A stretch of 64,000 bases of DNA from Desulfocurvibacter africanus subsp. africanus DSM 2603 (GTDB lineage Bacteria > Desulfobacterota > Desulfovibrionia > Desulfovibrionales > Desulfovibrionaceae): positions 186,001 through 250,000 of the forward strand of contig NZ_AULZ01000005.1 in the NCBI RefSeq assembly GCF_000422545.1, read 5' to 3'. The notes beneath the pieces were generated by a model, which saw only the letters and a program-made list of their open reading frames with translations, ran no database searches and had not been told where the DNA came from. Both the position numbers and the translations under genes were made by a program. This document shows, piece by piece, positions 8,009 to 17,198 of this stretch. Positions within the stretch are counted from its first letter, which is position 1. Every line of letters starts with the position of its first letter.

Positions 8009-8368
8009 TTATCTCCGCCACAGCAGCTTCTCCACGCGAGCGGGTCGCGGGTCGTTCTTGCCCCGGCCCACTTCCACGCGCACGAGGAACAGTTCCGGCA
8101 GGCTCGTGGGGTTGATTTCCAGTTCCCAATGCCATTCCCTGGCATCCTCGAAATCGCCGTCAAGCAGGGACCAGATATTGGGCCCGGCGGCTTCGACCTC
8201 GTCGAGCTTGGACAGGGCCAGCCCCATGGCCTGCTGCGAGTCGCCCGAGCGGATGAGGCCGTCCTGGCTGAGCAGCCCGGCCTTGATCACCGCGACCAGG
8301 GAAATGGACAGCACGGCCACGGCTATGAGCACTTCCAGCAGGGTGAATCCGGCCTGTCGCCTCACCAT
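8009..8368 (-). CDS. gspI: Type II secretion system minor pseudopilin GspI
   Basis: The 119-residue protein has a short prepilin leader MVRRQAG then FTLLEVLIAVAVLSISLVAV, with Glu at +5. The length and the C-terminal core (WHWELEINPT..LFLVRVEV) fit GspI, the nucleator of the tip complex with GspJ and GspK. The start overlaps the end of gspH by seven bases. It sits between gspH and gspJ in the canonical order. Confidence 0.9.
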   Translation of the reverse strand: MVRRQAGFTLLEVLIAVAVLSISLVAVIKAGLLSQDGLIRSGDSQQAMGLALSKLDEVEAAGPNIWSLLDGDFEDAREWHWELEINPTSLPELFLVRVEVGRGKNDPRPARVEKLLWRR

Positions 8369-8907
8369 GGATTGGCCTCGGCCAGGGTTTCCCAGGTCAC
8401 TTCACCCTGGTATGTCGCCAGGCGCGCGTCGAAGGGCCGCACGGCCAGGGTCCAGGCCTCCTTGCCGCTGCGCAGCACGATGAGCGCAGGCCGAGCCAGC
8501 CCCTTGGCCTGTATGGCGATCCGGGCCACGCCGCTGGTCACGGGCTCTGCATCCTGAAAGGACACGGACGCGCAACGCAGGCCGCCCGGCAGGCTGCGCC
8601 GGCCCTTGCGCTCGCCGCCCCCGGCCAGCCAGCACGTGCCCTTGGCCAAGTCGATGCACAAGGCCCTGGACTGGCCGCTCATCATGGCCTGGTTGCGGCC
8701 CTCGGCCAGCAGTCCGGACAGGCCGCGCAGGGCGGCCTTGAGGTCACCCTCGCGCGAGACCAGGCCCAGGTTGGGCAGCAGCAGGCCGAGCATGATGCCG
8801 ATGATCGCCAGGACCACCACCAGTTCGGCCAGCGTGAAGCCGGCGCTGCCCTTTTGGCTTGGGAGCGGCTGCCTGCTGTGTTCGAAATGGGTGCGAACTG
8901 GCGTCAA
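8362..8907 (-). CDS. gspH: Type II secretion system minor pseudopilin GspH
   Basis: The 181-residue pseudopilin has a 23-residue leader ending in KGSAG, followed by FTLAELVVVLAIIGIMLGLLLP. A GspH-type globular domain follows (LLAEGRNQAMMSGQSRALCIDL). Two cysteines (near residues 113 and 121 region, LCIDLAKGTCW) could form a disulfide in the periplasm (inference). It is positioned between gspG and gspI and overlaps gspI. Confidence 0.9.
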   Translation of the reverse strand: MTPVRTHFEHSRQPLPSQKGSAGFTLAELVVVLAIIGIMLGLLLPNLGLVSREGDLKAALRGLSGLLAEGRNQAMMSGQSRALCIDLAKGTCWLAGGGERKGRRSLPGGLRCASVSFQDAEPVTSGVARIAIQAKGLARPALIVLRSGKEAWTLAVRPFDARLATYQGEVTWETLAEANPW

Positions 8908-8970
8908 ACCGGGAAAACCTCGTTCATGCGCCAGCCCGCGATGCAGTTGCGAGGCTGGCTATGCGCTACG

Positions 8971-9417
8971 CTACTGGATTTCCCAGTTCCTGACGTCGGC
9001 ATCGCCGCCCTCGCCGCCTTCCTTGCCGTCGCCGCCCAGGGAGATGATATCGAAATCGCCGTGCTGGCCGGGGCTGATGTACACATAGTCGAAGCCCCAG
9101 GGGTCCTTGGGCATCTTGGGCAGATAGCCGCCGCGCGGATAGTTGCGCGCATCGCGGCCCACGCTGGGCTTTTGCACCAGCGCCTGCATGCCCTGCTCGG
9201 TGCTCGGGTAGAAGCCGTTGTCCAGGCGGAACTGCTTGAGCGCGGTGGACAGGCTCTCCATCTGCATCTTGGCCTTTACCTGCCGGGCCTGATCGGGCTG
9301 GTCCATGATGCGCGGCACGATAAGCCCGGCCAGAATGCCCAGGATGACGATGACCACCATTAGCTCGATGAGCGTGAAGCCGAGTTCCTTGTTACGCTTG
9401 CTTTCTTTCCGACACAT
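8971..9417 (-). CDS. gspG: Type II secretion system major pseudopilin GspG
   Basis: The 148-residue protein is the main pseudopilus subunit. The leader MCRKESKRNKELG precedes FTLIELMVVIVILGILAGLIVPRIM, the standard N-methylated helix. The conserved core follows (LDNGFYPSTEQGMQAL, then YLPKMPKDPWGFDYVYISPG) and the C-terminal DGKEGGEGGDADVRNW calcium-binding loop of GspG. 'AAGGAGAAC' lies before the start. The gene lies between the GspA-GspB fusion and gspH. Confidence 0.95.
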   Translation of the reverse strand: MCRKESKRNKELGFTLIELMVVIVILGILAGLIVPRIMDQPDQARQVKAKMQMESLSTALKQFRLDNGFYPSTEQGMQALVQKPSVGRDARNYPRGGYLPKMPKDPWGFDYVYISPGQHGDFDIISLGGDGKEGGEGGDADVRNWEIQ

Positions 9418-9445
9418 GCTGTTCTCCTTGCGCGTTCGACAGCCC

Positions 9446-11191
9446 CTATCGCCGGGGCATGATTTGCAACAGGTATCTTTCGCCCTGCATGACCACTAAT
9501 ACGTATTCCTCGCCGATGGCCGCCACATTGCCGCCGGCCAGTGTTTCGCCAATGCGCACGATGGCCTCGCCCACCAGGGCCATGCGCTCTTCGGGCACGG
9601 CGCTCCAGGCGATGGCCTGTACGCGCGCCTTAGCCAGCTCCGGCGGCAGATCCTGGCCATGGCGGATGGGACCCCAGATCGGCTCCAGCTTCTCCACGAG
9701 CGCCCGCGTGACCTCCTCGGGCGGCGGAGGAGCCGGACGGGCCGGTGGAGCTTGCGAGTCGTCCGCCCGTGGCGGATCTTCCGCCTGAAGCTGTTCCATG
9801 GTCTCCAACTCGGATTCTTGCGGCGACCGTCCCTCCGGGAGTGCGGGCACTGCGGACGGGTCGTCCATACCAGGCCTGATCTCCGGCTCCGGAGTCGTTT
9901 CCAGGGCCCAACTTCCGTCCACGGGATCGGGCAGCGTCCGCCAGCCATCGCCAGTCGTGGTCCTGGGCTCCCTTGAATTCTGAGCCGCCTGGATTTCTTG
10001 GGGCGACGTTTGCGCCCCTTGCTGCACTGGAGCCGCCCCATTGGGCGCACCGAGTGAATGCGCGTTGCTGGCGACACCGGCCATCGGGACTGGTGGGACT
10101 GCCGGAACGGCTGGGACAAGCGGGGAAGGCTCGGCCGCCGGGGCGGCGGCTGACTGCGTTGACATCTTTTCCCGGCCCAGCATGGCTCGCCAGAGCTCGG
10201 GCACGTGCACTTCGCGCACAACCAGCAGCAAGGCCAAGCCGACGGCCAGGGCCAGAGGCGTGGCGGTCATCCAGGCTAGCCAGCGGCCTCGGCGCATGCC
10301 TGCCTCGCGAAACAGGCTATCGTAGGCAGGCCCAGCGGCCGCAAGGCGCACCATGGCCGGGCTGACCTGGGATTTGCCCGAGCGCGCGCAGACCTCCAGG
10401 CTCAGGCGGCAGAGCATGTTCACCAGCCGGGGCCTGCCGCCCGAGCGGCGCTGCACCGCCGACAAGGCGCGGGGGCTGAACAGCTCCTGGTCGCTGCCGG
10501 CATGGGCCAGCCTGTGACGCACATACTCGTTGAGTTCGGCCTTGCCGAGCGGCTGCAGCCAGTGGCGGCTGCCGATGCGCTGGTTGAGCGAACCGAACCT
10601 GGGGGTGGCCAGCAAGTCCAGCAGGCCGGGCACGCCGGCCAACACCACCTGCAGGAGCGGCACGCCCGAAATCTGAAGATTGGAGAGCACCAGCAGCCGA
10701 TCCAGCAGGGCCGGGTCCAGCAGATGCGCCTCGTCCACGAAGACGACGCAGACCTTGCGCTCCATGTGCTGGCGTCGCAGGAAACCTTCCAAGGCGTCCA
10801 GGCATTCCTTGGCCGAGGCCGTTTCCGGCGCCTCGACCCCCAGCGCCGCTGCGATCTGCCGGAAGAACTCGGTTTCGTCCACGAAGGGGTTGCCCAGGTA
10901 GCCCATGACGAACTCGTGGCCATAGGCCATGAGCACGAAGTTGCACAGGGTGGTCTTGCCCGTGCCGAAGTCGCCCAGCACGAGGTGCAGGCCCAGTCGG
11001 TCGCGCAGGGCGCGCACCAGGCCTTCCAACAGTTGTTTGTGCACCGCGCCGCTGTAGAAGAACGTCGAGCCCGGCGCGTTGGCGAAAGCGCGCATGGCCG
11101 CTGCCATGCCAGCGGCCCTGGCCGCCTGGTCCGGGGCCGGAGCGGCGGCCGGATTGGGGCGGGATCGCACCTTTGGGCTTCGCTTCAGCAT
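9446..11191 (-). CDS. gspA: GspA-GspB (ExeA-ExeB) fusion: AAA ATPase plus T2SS GspB domain
   Basis: The 581-residue protein has three parts. Residues about 30-290 are an ExeA-type AAA ATPase with Walker A GDFGTGKT (73-80), Walker B VCVVFVDEAHLL and a GRPRLVN sensor region. A membrane helix follows (about 305-326), then a Pro/Ala/Gln-rich periplasmic linker. The last about 60 residues resemble the T2SS GspB domain (VQAIAWSAVPEERMALV.., GETLAG, VLVVMQGERYLLQI). GspA and GspB together help insert the GspD secretin through peptidoglycan. GspA usually ends in a peptidoglycan-binding domain; none is seen here. The two genes appear fused into one chain, an inference from motifs. Confidence 0.75.
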   Translation of the reverse strand: MLKRSPKVRSRPNPAAAPAPDQAARAAGMAAAMRAFANAPGSTFFYSGAVHKQLLEGLVRALRDRLGLHLVLGDFGTGKTTLCNFVLMAYGHEFVMGYLGNPFVDETEFFRQIAAALGVEAPETASAKECLDALEGFLRRQHMERKVCVVFVDEAHLLDPALLDRLLVLSNLQISGVPLLQVVLAGVPGLLDLLATPRFGSLNQRIGSRHWLQPLGKAELNEYVRHRLAHAGSDQELFSPRALSAVQRRSGGRPRLVNMLCRLSLEVCARSGKSQVSPAMVRLAAAGPAYDSLFREAGMRRGRWLAWMTATPLALAVGLALLLVVREVHVPELWRAMLGREKMSTQSAAAPAAEPSPLVPAVPAVPPVPMAGVASNAHSLGAPNGAAPVQQGAQTSPQEIQAAQNSREPRTTTGDGWRTLPDPVDGSWALETTPEPEIRPGMDDPSAVPALPEGRSPQESELETMEQLQAEDPPRADDSQAPPARPAPPPPEEVTRALVEKLEPIWGPIRHGQDLPPELAKARVQAIAWSAVPEERMALVGEAIVRIGETLAGGNVAAIGEEYVLVVMQGERYLLQIMPRR

Positions 11192-11204
11192 GGCCGCGCC
11201 TTTG

Positions 11205-12035
11205 TCAGCGGATTACGTTCCACGTGCCGGAGGTCGTGTTGTCCGCGCTCGTGGTTGGCGAGGGCGGGGCTTTCCCGGCCTGCTGGCTTTCGGGCTTGGA
11301 AGGCTTCTCCGGCTCTTGCGCGGGCGTGTCCACGCGGGCTGCGGGGTCCGGAGTTCCGCGCCGGCCTTGAAACATCTCCTGCATGCGTTGCCAGCTCTCG
11401 GGCTGGCCTTCGGCCTGTCCCGGACCTTGCGCCTGGGCCTGCTGCGGCTCGCTCATGGACACGCTGAAGGTCTGCCCGGTCTGGTCCTTCATGGTCACGC
11501 GGCGCTGCTCCACGTCCACGAGGGTGTAGTTTGGACCGCTTTCGCCCTCGCTCGTAGCCTCGTCGCGCACCGTTTGGCCCTGTTCCACGATGTGCGCCTT
11601 TTTCTTGTCGGAGAAGAGCAGGAAGCGCAGCATGGCCGACTTGCGCTCACCCAGGATGCTGGTGCCCAGGAGCTGCACCTCTTCCTTGCGTTCGGGCGCA
11701 TCCTTCTGCCCTGCCCGTTGCGCGGCTTGGTCCGCCACCGCCCGGCGATTCTCGGAGAACAGGTTCTGTTCCGCGATGACCTGATACCGGCTCGGGTCGC
11801 TGGGCGGCTCCTGGAAGAGCGCCTCCATTTGGCCGATGTCCACTTCCGCCTTGGGTTCGGGCGCCTTGCTCGGCGCTTGCAGGTCGATTTCGGCGCTTTC
11901 CTGGTAGATATCCCAGGCCAGGGCCAAACCCGCCGCGCTGACGATGATGAGCAAGGCGGATATGTAGTACCTGATGCTCAGGCCTTTGGGTCTTGGTCGC
12001 ATATGTTTTTTCCTCGGCTTCTCCGGACTCGCCAT
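11205..12035 (-). CDS. GspC/PilP-like inner-membrane protein without PDZ domain
   Basis: The 276-residue bitopic protein has a short basic N-terminus and one membrane helix (YYISALLIIVSAAGLALAWDIY, about 23-44). Its periplasmic part opens with YQVIAEQNLFSENRR, the conserved GspC homology-region entry, and continues LLGTSILGERKSAMLRF..GQTV..LVDVEQRRVTM, the HR-type beta sandwich. A long Pro/Gln-rich tail replaces the PDZ domain. It sits between gspF and the GspA-GspB fusion. It is a second GspC-like component beside the true gspC at 17173 and may contact the secretin or the GspB domain. The exact role is unknown. Confidence 0.65.
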   Translation of the reverse strand: MASPEKPRKKHMRPRPKGLSIRYYISALLIIVSAAGLALAWDIYQESAEIDLQAPSKAPEPKAEVDIGQMEALFQEPPSDPSRYQVIAEQNLFSENRRAVADQAAQRAGQKDAPERKEEVQLLGTSILGERKSAMLRFLLFSDKKKAHIVEQGQTVRDEATSEGESGPNYTLVDVEQRRVTMKDQTGQTFSVSMSEPQQAQAQGPGQAEGQPESWQRMQEMFQGRRGTPDPAARVDTPAQEPEKPSKPESQQAGKAPPSPTTSADNTTSGTWNVIR

Positions 12036-12051
12036 GGAACGTCGGCGGATG

Positions 12052-13362
12052 TCAGCGCACCAGGCTGCTCATCTCGAAGATCGGCAAAAGCACGGCCAGC
12101 ACCACGAAGCCCACGATGCCTCCGAGCGCCAGGATCATAACAGGTTCCAGCAGCGAGGTCATGATTGCCAGTCGCGTGGATATCTCGTTCTCGTACAGCT
12201 CGGCCACCTTGAAGAGCATGGAGTGCAGCTCGCCGCTCTGCTCGCCCGCGGAGAGCATTTGGATCATGGTGGGCGGAAACACGTCGTGCCGGGACATGGC
12301 CTCGGCCAGCCCGGCGCCTTCGCTGACTTCCTTGCTCACATCGTCCACGGCGTCCTGCAGAATCACGTTGGAAACCACGCTGCGCACGATGTCCAGAGAG
12401 ATAAGCAGCGTCACGCCGTTGGCCAGCAGCGTGCCGAAGGTGCGCGAGAAACGCGCGATGGCGATGGCGTGCGTCAGCCGGCCCACCACGGGCATGCGCA
12501 GCCGCCAGGAGTGCAGCTTTCTGCGGCCCTGCGGCTTGCGTGCGTACCTGGACAGGCCGAACCAGGCTCCCAGGCCGGCCAAGGGAGCGAGAAACCACCA
12601 GTCGCGAAAGGCAGTGCTCACGGCGATGAGTATGGTCGTGGGCAGGGGCAGGGCCCGTTGCAGATCCACGAATATCTCGGTGATGCGTGGCACCACGTAG
12701 ACCATGAGGAAGAAGACGATGCCCAGGCCCACGAAGAGCATGAGCAGCGGGTAGGTTATCGCGGACCAGATCTTGCGCCGCAGCTCCATCTCCTGTTCGG
12801 CGAAGTCGGCCAGCCGGGCCATGACCAGTTCCAGCGCGCCGCTCTGCTCGCCGGCCTGAACCATGGTCGCGTAGGTCGTGCCGAATACGCCGGGATGCTG
12901 AGCCAGGGCCGATGAGAGGCTCGCGCCCTCCTTGACCCGTTCGCGCACCTGGGCCAGCACCGTGTACAGGGCCGTTCCCTTGATCTGCGCCAGAATCGCC
13001 GTGAGCACCTGCTCCAGGGGCAGGCCGGCGCTGAGCAGGGTGGACATCTGGCGCGTGGTCGCGGCCAGCTCCGAGCGCTTGACCCGCTTGAGCCCCAGGG
13101 ACATCGAGAACAGGCGGGAGCGCCGCCCGGGCGCGTCCTTGCGGGCGATGCGCCCGGCCCGTCCGGCCCGTCCGGCCCGTCCGGCCAGGCCTGGCCGCCC
13201 GGCTTGCACGGCCGGTTGTTCGGACCTGGCCTCGTTGATGCGGCTGGGGAAGAGGCCTCCGGCGCGCAGCTTCTGGCGCGCCACGCGGGCGTCGTCGGCG
13301 TCGATGACGCCCTTCCTTGATTTGCCCGCGGCATCTATGGCGACATATTCGTAGACCGGCAT
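12052..13362 (-). CDS. gspF: Type II secretion system inner-membrane protein GspF
   Basis: The 436-residue polytopic platform protein has an N-terminal MPVYEYVAIDAAGKSRKGVIDADD, two T2SSF domains (about 110-230 and 315-430) and three membrane helices (for example YPLLMLFVGLGIVFFLMVYVVPRI and the last, VMILALGGIVGFVVLAVLLPI). GspF sits under the pseudopilus and couples to GspE. A 9-bp tandem repeat encodes Gly-Arg-Ala three times in the basic linker before the first T2SSF domain. The start follows the gspE stop by three bases. Confidence 0.93.
   Translation of the reverse strand: MPVYEYVAIDAAGKSRKGVIDADDARVARQKLRAGGLFPSRINEARSEQPAVQAGRPGLAGRAGRAGRAGRIARKDAPGRRSRLFSMSLGLKRVKRSELAATTRQMSTLLSAGLPLEQVLTAILAQIKGTALYTVLAQVRERVKEGASLSSALAQHPGVFGTTYATMVQAGEQSGALELVMARLADFAEQEMELRRKIWSAITYPLLMLFVGLGIVFFLMVYVVPRITEIFVDLQRALPLPTTILIAVSTAFRDWWFLAPLAGLGAWFGLSRYARKPQGRRKLHSWRLRMPVVGRLTHAIAIARFSRTFGTLLANGVTLLISLDIVRSVVSNVILQDAVDDVSKEVSEGAGLAEAMSRHDVFPPTMIQMLSAGEQSGELHSMLFKVAELYENEISTRLAIMTSLLEPVMILALGGIVGFVVLAVLLPIFEMSSLVR
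13155..13186 (-). repeat. 9-bp tandem repeat in gspF
   Basis: The unit CGGCCCGTC occurs three times plus a partial fourth copy. It encodes a Gly-Arg-Ala repeat in the GspF linker. Because the unit is a multiple of three, slippage would change length without breaking the frame. Confidence 0.7.
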
Positions 13363-13365
13363 GGC

Positions 13366-15126
13366 TTACAGCAGGGTCACGCGCATGACTTCGTCGAGGG
13401 TGGTCACGCCGTTCAGGACCCGGCGGATGCCGTCCTGACGTAGTGTGACCATGCCCTCGCTCAGGGCCAGCTTGCGGATCTGGTTGGCGTCCGAGTTGCG
13501 CACGACGAGATCCTGCAAGGACTCGGTCAGGCGCATGAACTCATAGATGGATGTCCGGCCGCGATAGCCGGTCTGCATGCACTCGGAACAGCCCACGGCG
13601 CGGTGCACCACGGGCGCGGCGTCCTCGCATAGTCCCATCTCGCGCAATTCCTTGGCCGAGGGCGTGTCTTCGCGCTTGCACGCGGGGCAGAGCACGCGCA
13701 CGAGGCGCTGGGCGATGATGGTGCGCACGGCCGAGGAGACCAGGAAAGGCTCGATGCCGATGTCGATGAGCCGGGTCACGGCGCTGGGCGCGTCGTTGGT
13801 GTGCAGGGTGGAGAAGACGAGGTGGCCCGTGAGAGAGGCCTGGATGGCGATCTCGGCCGTCTCGCGGTCGCGTATCTCGCCCACCAGGATCACGTCCGGG
13901 TCCTGGCGCACCATGGAGCGCAAGCCCTTGGCGAAGGTCAGGTCGATCTTGGCATTGACCTGCATCTGGCCGATGCCGTCGAGCTGATACTCGATGGGGT
14001 CCTCGATGGTCAGGATGTTCTTGTCCGGCGAGTTGATGGACGACAGGGCCGCGTAGAGCGTGGTGGTCTTGCCGCTGCCCGTGGGGCCGGTGACCAGGAT
14101 GATGCCGTGCGAAAGCTGGGTCAGGCGGCGCATCTCGGCGTGGTGGTCCGGGCCCATGCCCAGCTCCTCCAGGGACAGCAGGCGCGCGTTCTTCTCCAGC
14201 AGGCGCATGACCACGCGCTCGCCGAAGGCCGTGGGCAGGCTGGACACGCGCAGGTCCACCTGACGGTTGCCGATGCGCACCTCAATGCGGCCGTCCTGGG
14301 GCAAACGCTTCTCGGCGATGTTCAGCTTGGCCATGATCTTGATGCGCGAGGCCACGGGGGCCTGCAGCCGTTTGGGCAGATGCAGGATGTTGTGCAGCAC
14401 GCCGTCCAGGCGGAAGCGCACCAGCAGCTCGTTCTTGAAGGGCTCGACGTGGATGTCGCTGGCCCGGCTCTTCACGGCCTGGGCCAGGATGTGGTTCACG
14501 AGCTTGATGACCGGCGCGTTGGACGTCTCGTCCAACAGGTCCTCGCTGCCGCCGCGCTCCAGCTCCGAGAGCAGCCGGTCGTCGTCCTCTTCCACGCCCA
14601 GGTCCTGGATGATCTGGTCGGCCCGGCTGTCGGCCTGGGCAAAGGTCTGGTTGATGGCTTCCAGGATGACCTCGGCCGGAGCCATGGCGAAATTCACTTC
14701 GGCCTTCGCCCTGCCGTCCGCCCCTCCATCAGTAAGAATCAGGCGAAGCTCGTCCATGACCTCCACGCGCAGCGGGTCGCCCACGAGCACGAGCAGACAG
14801 CCGGCCTCTCCCTTTACCGGCAGCACGAGGTTCTGCTTTAGGTAGGCGATGGGCAGTCCGCGCACCAGGGACAGATCCAGCCAGCCCTCCTCCACGTGCG
14901 GCACGAAGTGCAGGCCCAGCTCCAGGGCCAGTTCCTCGGGGCTCGGCTCCCGGCCGCCGGAGTCCGGCTTGCCGAGCGAAGGAGGCGGGTAGGTCTGGAA
15001 CGGCGCATCATTGTCGAGTCTCACCTGACCTGATCTGGCCTCACCGGAGAGCTTCGCGTCGCTTGAGTCGGCGGGGTTCAGCATGGCCCGCACACGACCC
15101 ATTTGTTCGCGCAGCGTGACACTCAT
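13366..15126 (-). CDS. gspE: Type II secretion ATPase GspE
   Basis: The 586-residue hexameric ATPase powers pseudopilus assembly. Features in order: an N1 region of about 160 residues, a T2SSE core beginning NAPVIKLVNHILAQAV, Walker A GPTGSGKT (about 347-354), the Asp box (EDPIEYQLDGIGQMQVN), Walker B (DPDVILVGEIRDRETAEIA) and His box (GHLVFSTLHTNDA). The tetracysteine zinc site is C480/C483 and C513/C516. All catalytic motifs are intact. The start overlaps the gspD stop as ATGA. An extended, low-complexity segment at 20-60 is unlike short GspE proteins. Confidence 0.97.
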   Translation of the reverse strand: MSVTLREQMGRVRAMLNPADSSDAKLSGEARSGQVRLDNDAPFQTYPPPSLGKPDSGGREPSPEELALELGLHFVPHVEEGWLDLSLVRGLPIAYLKQNLVLPVKGEAGCLLVLVGDPLRVEVMDELRLILTDGGADGRAKAEVNFAMAPAEVILEAINQTFAQADSRADQIIQDLGVEEDDDRLLSELERGGSEDLLDETSNAPVIKLVNHILAQAVKSRASDIHVEPFKNELLVRFRLDGVLHNILHLPKRLQAPVASRIKIMAKLNIAEKRLPQDGRIEVRIGNRQVDLRVSSLPTAFGERVVMRLLEKNARLLSLEELGMGPDHHAEMRRLTQLSHGIILVTGPTGSGKTTTLYAALSSINSPDKNILTIEDPIEYQLDGIGQMQVNAKIDLTFAKGLRSMVRQDPDVILVGEIRDRETAEIAIQASLTGHLVFSTLHTNDAPSAVTRLIDIGIEPFLVSSAVRTIIAQRLVRVLCPACKREDTPSAKELREMGLCEDAAPVVHRAVGCSECMQTGYRGRTSIYEFMRLTESLQDLVVRNSDANQIRKLALSEGMVTLRQDGIRRVLNGVTTLDEVMRVTLL

Positions 15127-17198
15127 CTCACCTCCGCCGGCACCCGCGTCTCGGCACGATCCTCGACACGGTCCAGGCGCGGGCCGGGCGAAACCAGGGG
15201 CATGAGCACGGGCAGCACCCGGTCGTCGCCGTCAAACTGGAGGCGCTCAAACTCCTTGAGCTTGGCGATGTACAGGTCCTGGGCCTTCTCGGGGCTGTCC
15301 ACCACGCGCGGGGTGATGAACACGAGCAGGTTGGTTTTGCGCTCCTCACGGGTGTCGTAGCGGAACAGCCAGCCGAGCAGGGGGATGTCGCCCAGCAGCG
15401 GAACCCTGCTTGAGCTGTTCGTCGCGCTCTTGCCGATAAGGCCCGAGAGCACCACGGTCTGGCCCTCGCGGATGACCACCGCGGTCTCGGTGGTGCGCTT
15501 GCGCGTCACGGGCAAGGTGCTCACGCCCGTGGCGGCTTGGTCGACCTCCGAGAACTCCTGGAAGATCTTCAGCTTGATCATGCCGCCCTCGTTGATCTGG
15601 GGCGTCAGTTTCAGGATGGTGCCAACGTCGCGGTAGGTAAACTGAGTGACTATATTGTTCAAATCATTGAGGGTTGACGTTTGACTCGTCTGGTAGGGCC
15701 TGTTCTCGGCTACGGTGATGGAGGCTTCCTGGTTGTCCAGGGTCATGATCTGGGGCGTGGAGATGATGTTGAAGTCACTGTTGATCTTGCCCGCGGCGAT
15801 GAGGGCGTTCAGGTTGGTGTAAGTCACGCCGTTGATGGTCACGGGGATGGCCGCCGCGCCGATGCCGAACACGGTTCCGGGGTTGAGCACGCTTTCGCTC
15901 AGGCCCGCCGGGTTGGAGAAGCCGCCCGCCACGCCCTCGCGGCCGCCGATGCCCACGTCCACGACGCCCTGGAGCTTGCTCCCGAACTCGACGTTCTCAG
16001 TGGAGGAGACCTCCATGATGAGCGCCTCCACGAGCACCTGCTTGCGTGGGGTGTCCAGGGACCGCAGGAGCTCCTCGATCAGGGTGAAGTCGTCGGCCCC
16101 GGCGGTGATGACCAAGCTGTTGGTGGCCTTGTCCGCCAGGATGGTCACGCCCGAGGAGATGACCGGCGTGACCACGCCGGATTCCTTGGGCGCCTGGCCC
16201 CCGGCCGCGGCCGAGCCGGTGGTTTTGCCCACCAGCCCGTTGAGCACGTCGGCCAGCTCCGTGGCGTCGGCATGCTCCAGCTTGTATACGCGCACGTTGC
16301 CCTGGCCCCTGGGCGAGGGGCGGTCGATCTGGACCACTATGGAGCGCAGCCGCTCGATGTCGCGGGCCTCGCCATAGGCTATGAGCGCGTTCATGCGCTC
16401 GTCCGGCACGATGCTCAGGCTCGTCTGAGCCGTCTTGCCCTGCTCGCGGACTCCGCTCTCCCAGAACTTGGCCAGGCTGGACGCGGTCTTCTCGGCCGAG
16501 GCGTATTCCAGGGGAATCACCGCAACCGTGCCTTCGGTCCCGCGCACGTCGATGGCCCGCACGATGGTCAGCAGGCGGCGCAGGTTGGATTCGGAATCCG
16601 TGACGATGAGCATGGACGAAGGCGCGTAAGCCGTGATGAGCCCGCTTCTGGAGACCATGGGCGCGAGCATCTTGAGCACGTCCTCGACCCGCACGTGATT
16701 GAGCTGGACGAGCTGGGTTACGAAAGAGTCGCCGTAGCGGTCCAGGCGCGGAATGGTGAAGGTTTCCAGGCCCGTGGTCGGGCTTTCGCGGATGGGCAGG
16801 ATCTTGGTCACCTGGCCTGCCGGCACGGCCATGAAGCCATAGACCGCCAGCACGGACTCGAAGACCTTGTAGGCCTCGTCCACGGAAATGCGCCGAGGCG
16901 AAACTACGGTTACCCGGCCGCGGACCTTGTCGTCCATGACGAAGTTGCGGCCCGTGAGCTCGCTTATGAATTTGACGAAGATCTGGATGTCCACGCCGTT
17001 GAAGTCCATGCTGATGTTCTGTTGACCCTGGGCGGCCTGTGGCCGCGCCTGAGCCTGGAGGGAGTCGGGCAAGACGGCCAGGATCAGTCCCGCCAGCAGC
17101 GCGGCCAGGACTAGGCGTTGAGCGACCTCTCCCAGCCTGAGCGTGCTGGTGTGCATGGCGGCTTGCCCGGCGTTACTGGAGCGTAAAGGTAAGGTCAT
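15123..17198 (-). CDS. gspD: Type II secretion secretin GspD
   Basis: The 691-residue outer-membrane channel protein has a signal peptide (VLAALLAGLILAVLPDSLQA, ending near residue 50), then N0 (ISMDFNGVDIQIFVKFISELTGRNFV), the N1-N3 KH-like domains and the C-terminal secretin domain (VGTILKLTPQI, then VVLSGLIGKS, VPLLGDIPLLGWLF). The N3 loop is Gly/Ala-rich (GKTTGSAAAGGQAPKE). The ATG at 17198 has GGAAG before it and overlaps gspC by 26 bases. An ATG at 17156 would give a shorter signal peptide and is also possible. No pilotin (GspS) gene is visible nearby. Confidence 0.95.
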   Translation of the reverse strand: MTLPLRSSNAGQAAMHTSTLRLGEVAQRLVLAALLAGLILAVLPDSLQAQARPQAAQGQQNISMDFNGVDIQIFVKFISELTGRNFVMDDKVRGRVTVVSPRRISVDEAYKVFESVLAVYGFMAVPAGQVTKILPIRESPTTGLETFTIPRLDRYGDSFVTQLVQLNHVRVEDVLKMLAPMVSRSGLITAYAPSSMLIVTDSESNLRRLLTIVRAIDVRGTEGTVAVIPLEYASAEKTASSLAKFWESGVREQGKTAQTSLSIVPDERMNALIAYGEARDIERLRSIVVQIDRPSPRGQGNVRVYKLEHADATELADVLNGLVGKTTGSAAAGGQAPKESGVVTPVISSGVTILADKATNSLVITAGADDFTLIEELLRSLDTPRKQVLVEALIMEVSSTENVEFGSKLQGVVDVGIGGREGVAGGFSNPAGLSESVLNPGTVFGIGAAAIPVTINGVTYTNLNALIAAGKINSDFNIISTPQIMTLDNQEASITVAENRPYQTSQTSTLNDLNNIVTQFTYRDVGTILKLTPQINEGGMIKLKIFQEFSEVDQAATGVSTLPVTRKRTTETAVVIREGQTVVLSGLIGKSATNSSSRVPLLGDIPLLGWLFRYDTREERKTNLLVFITPRVVDSPEKAQDLYIAKLKEFERLQFDGDDRVLPVLMPLVSPGPRLDRVEDRAETRVPAEVR

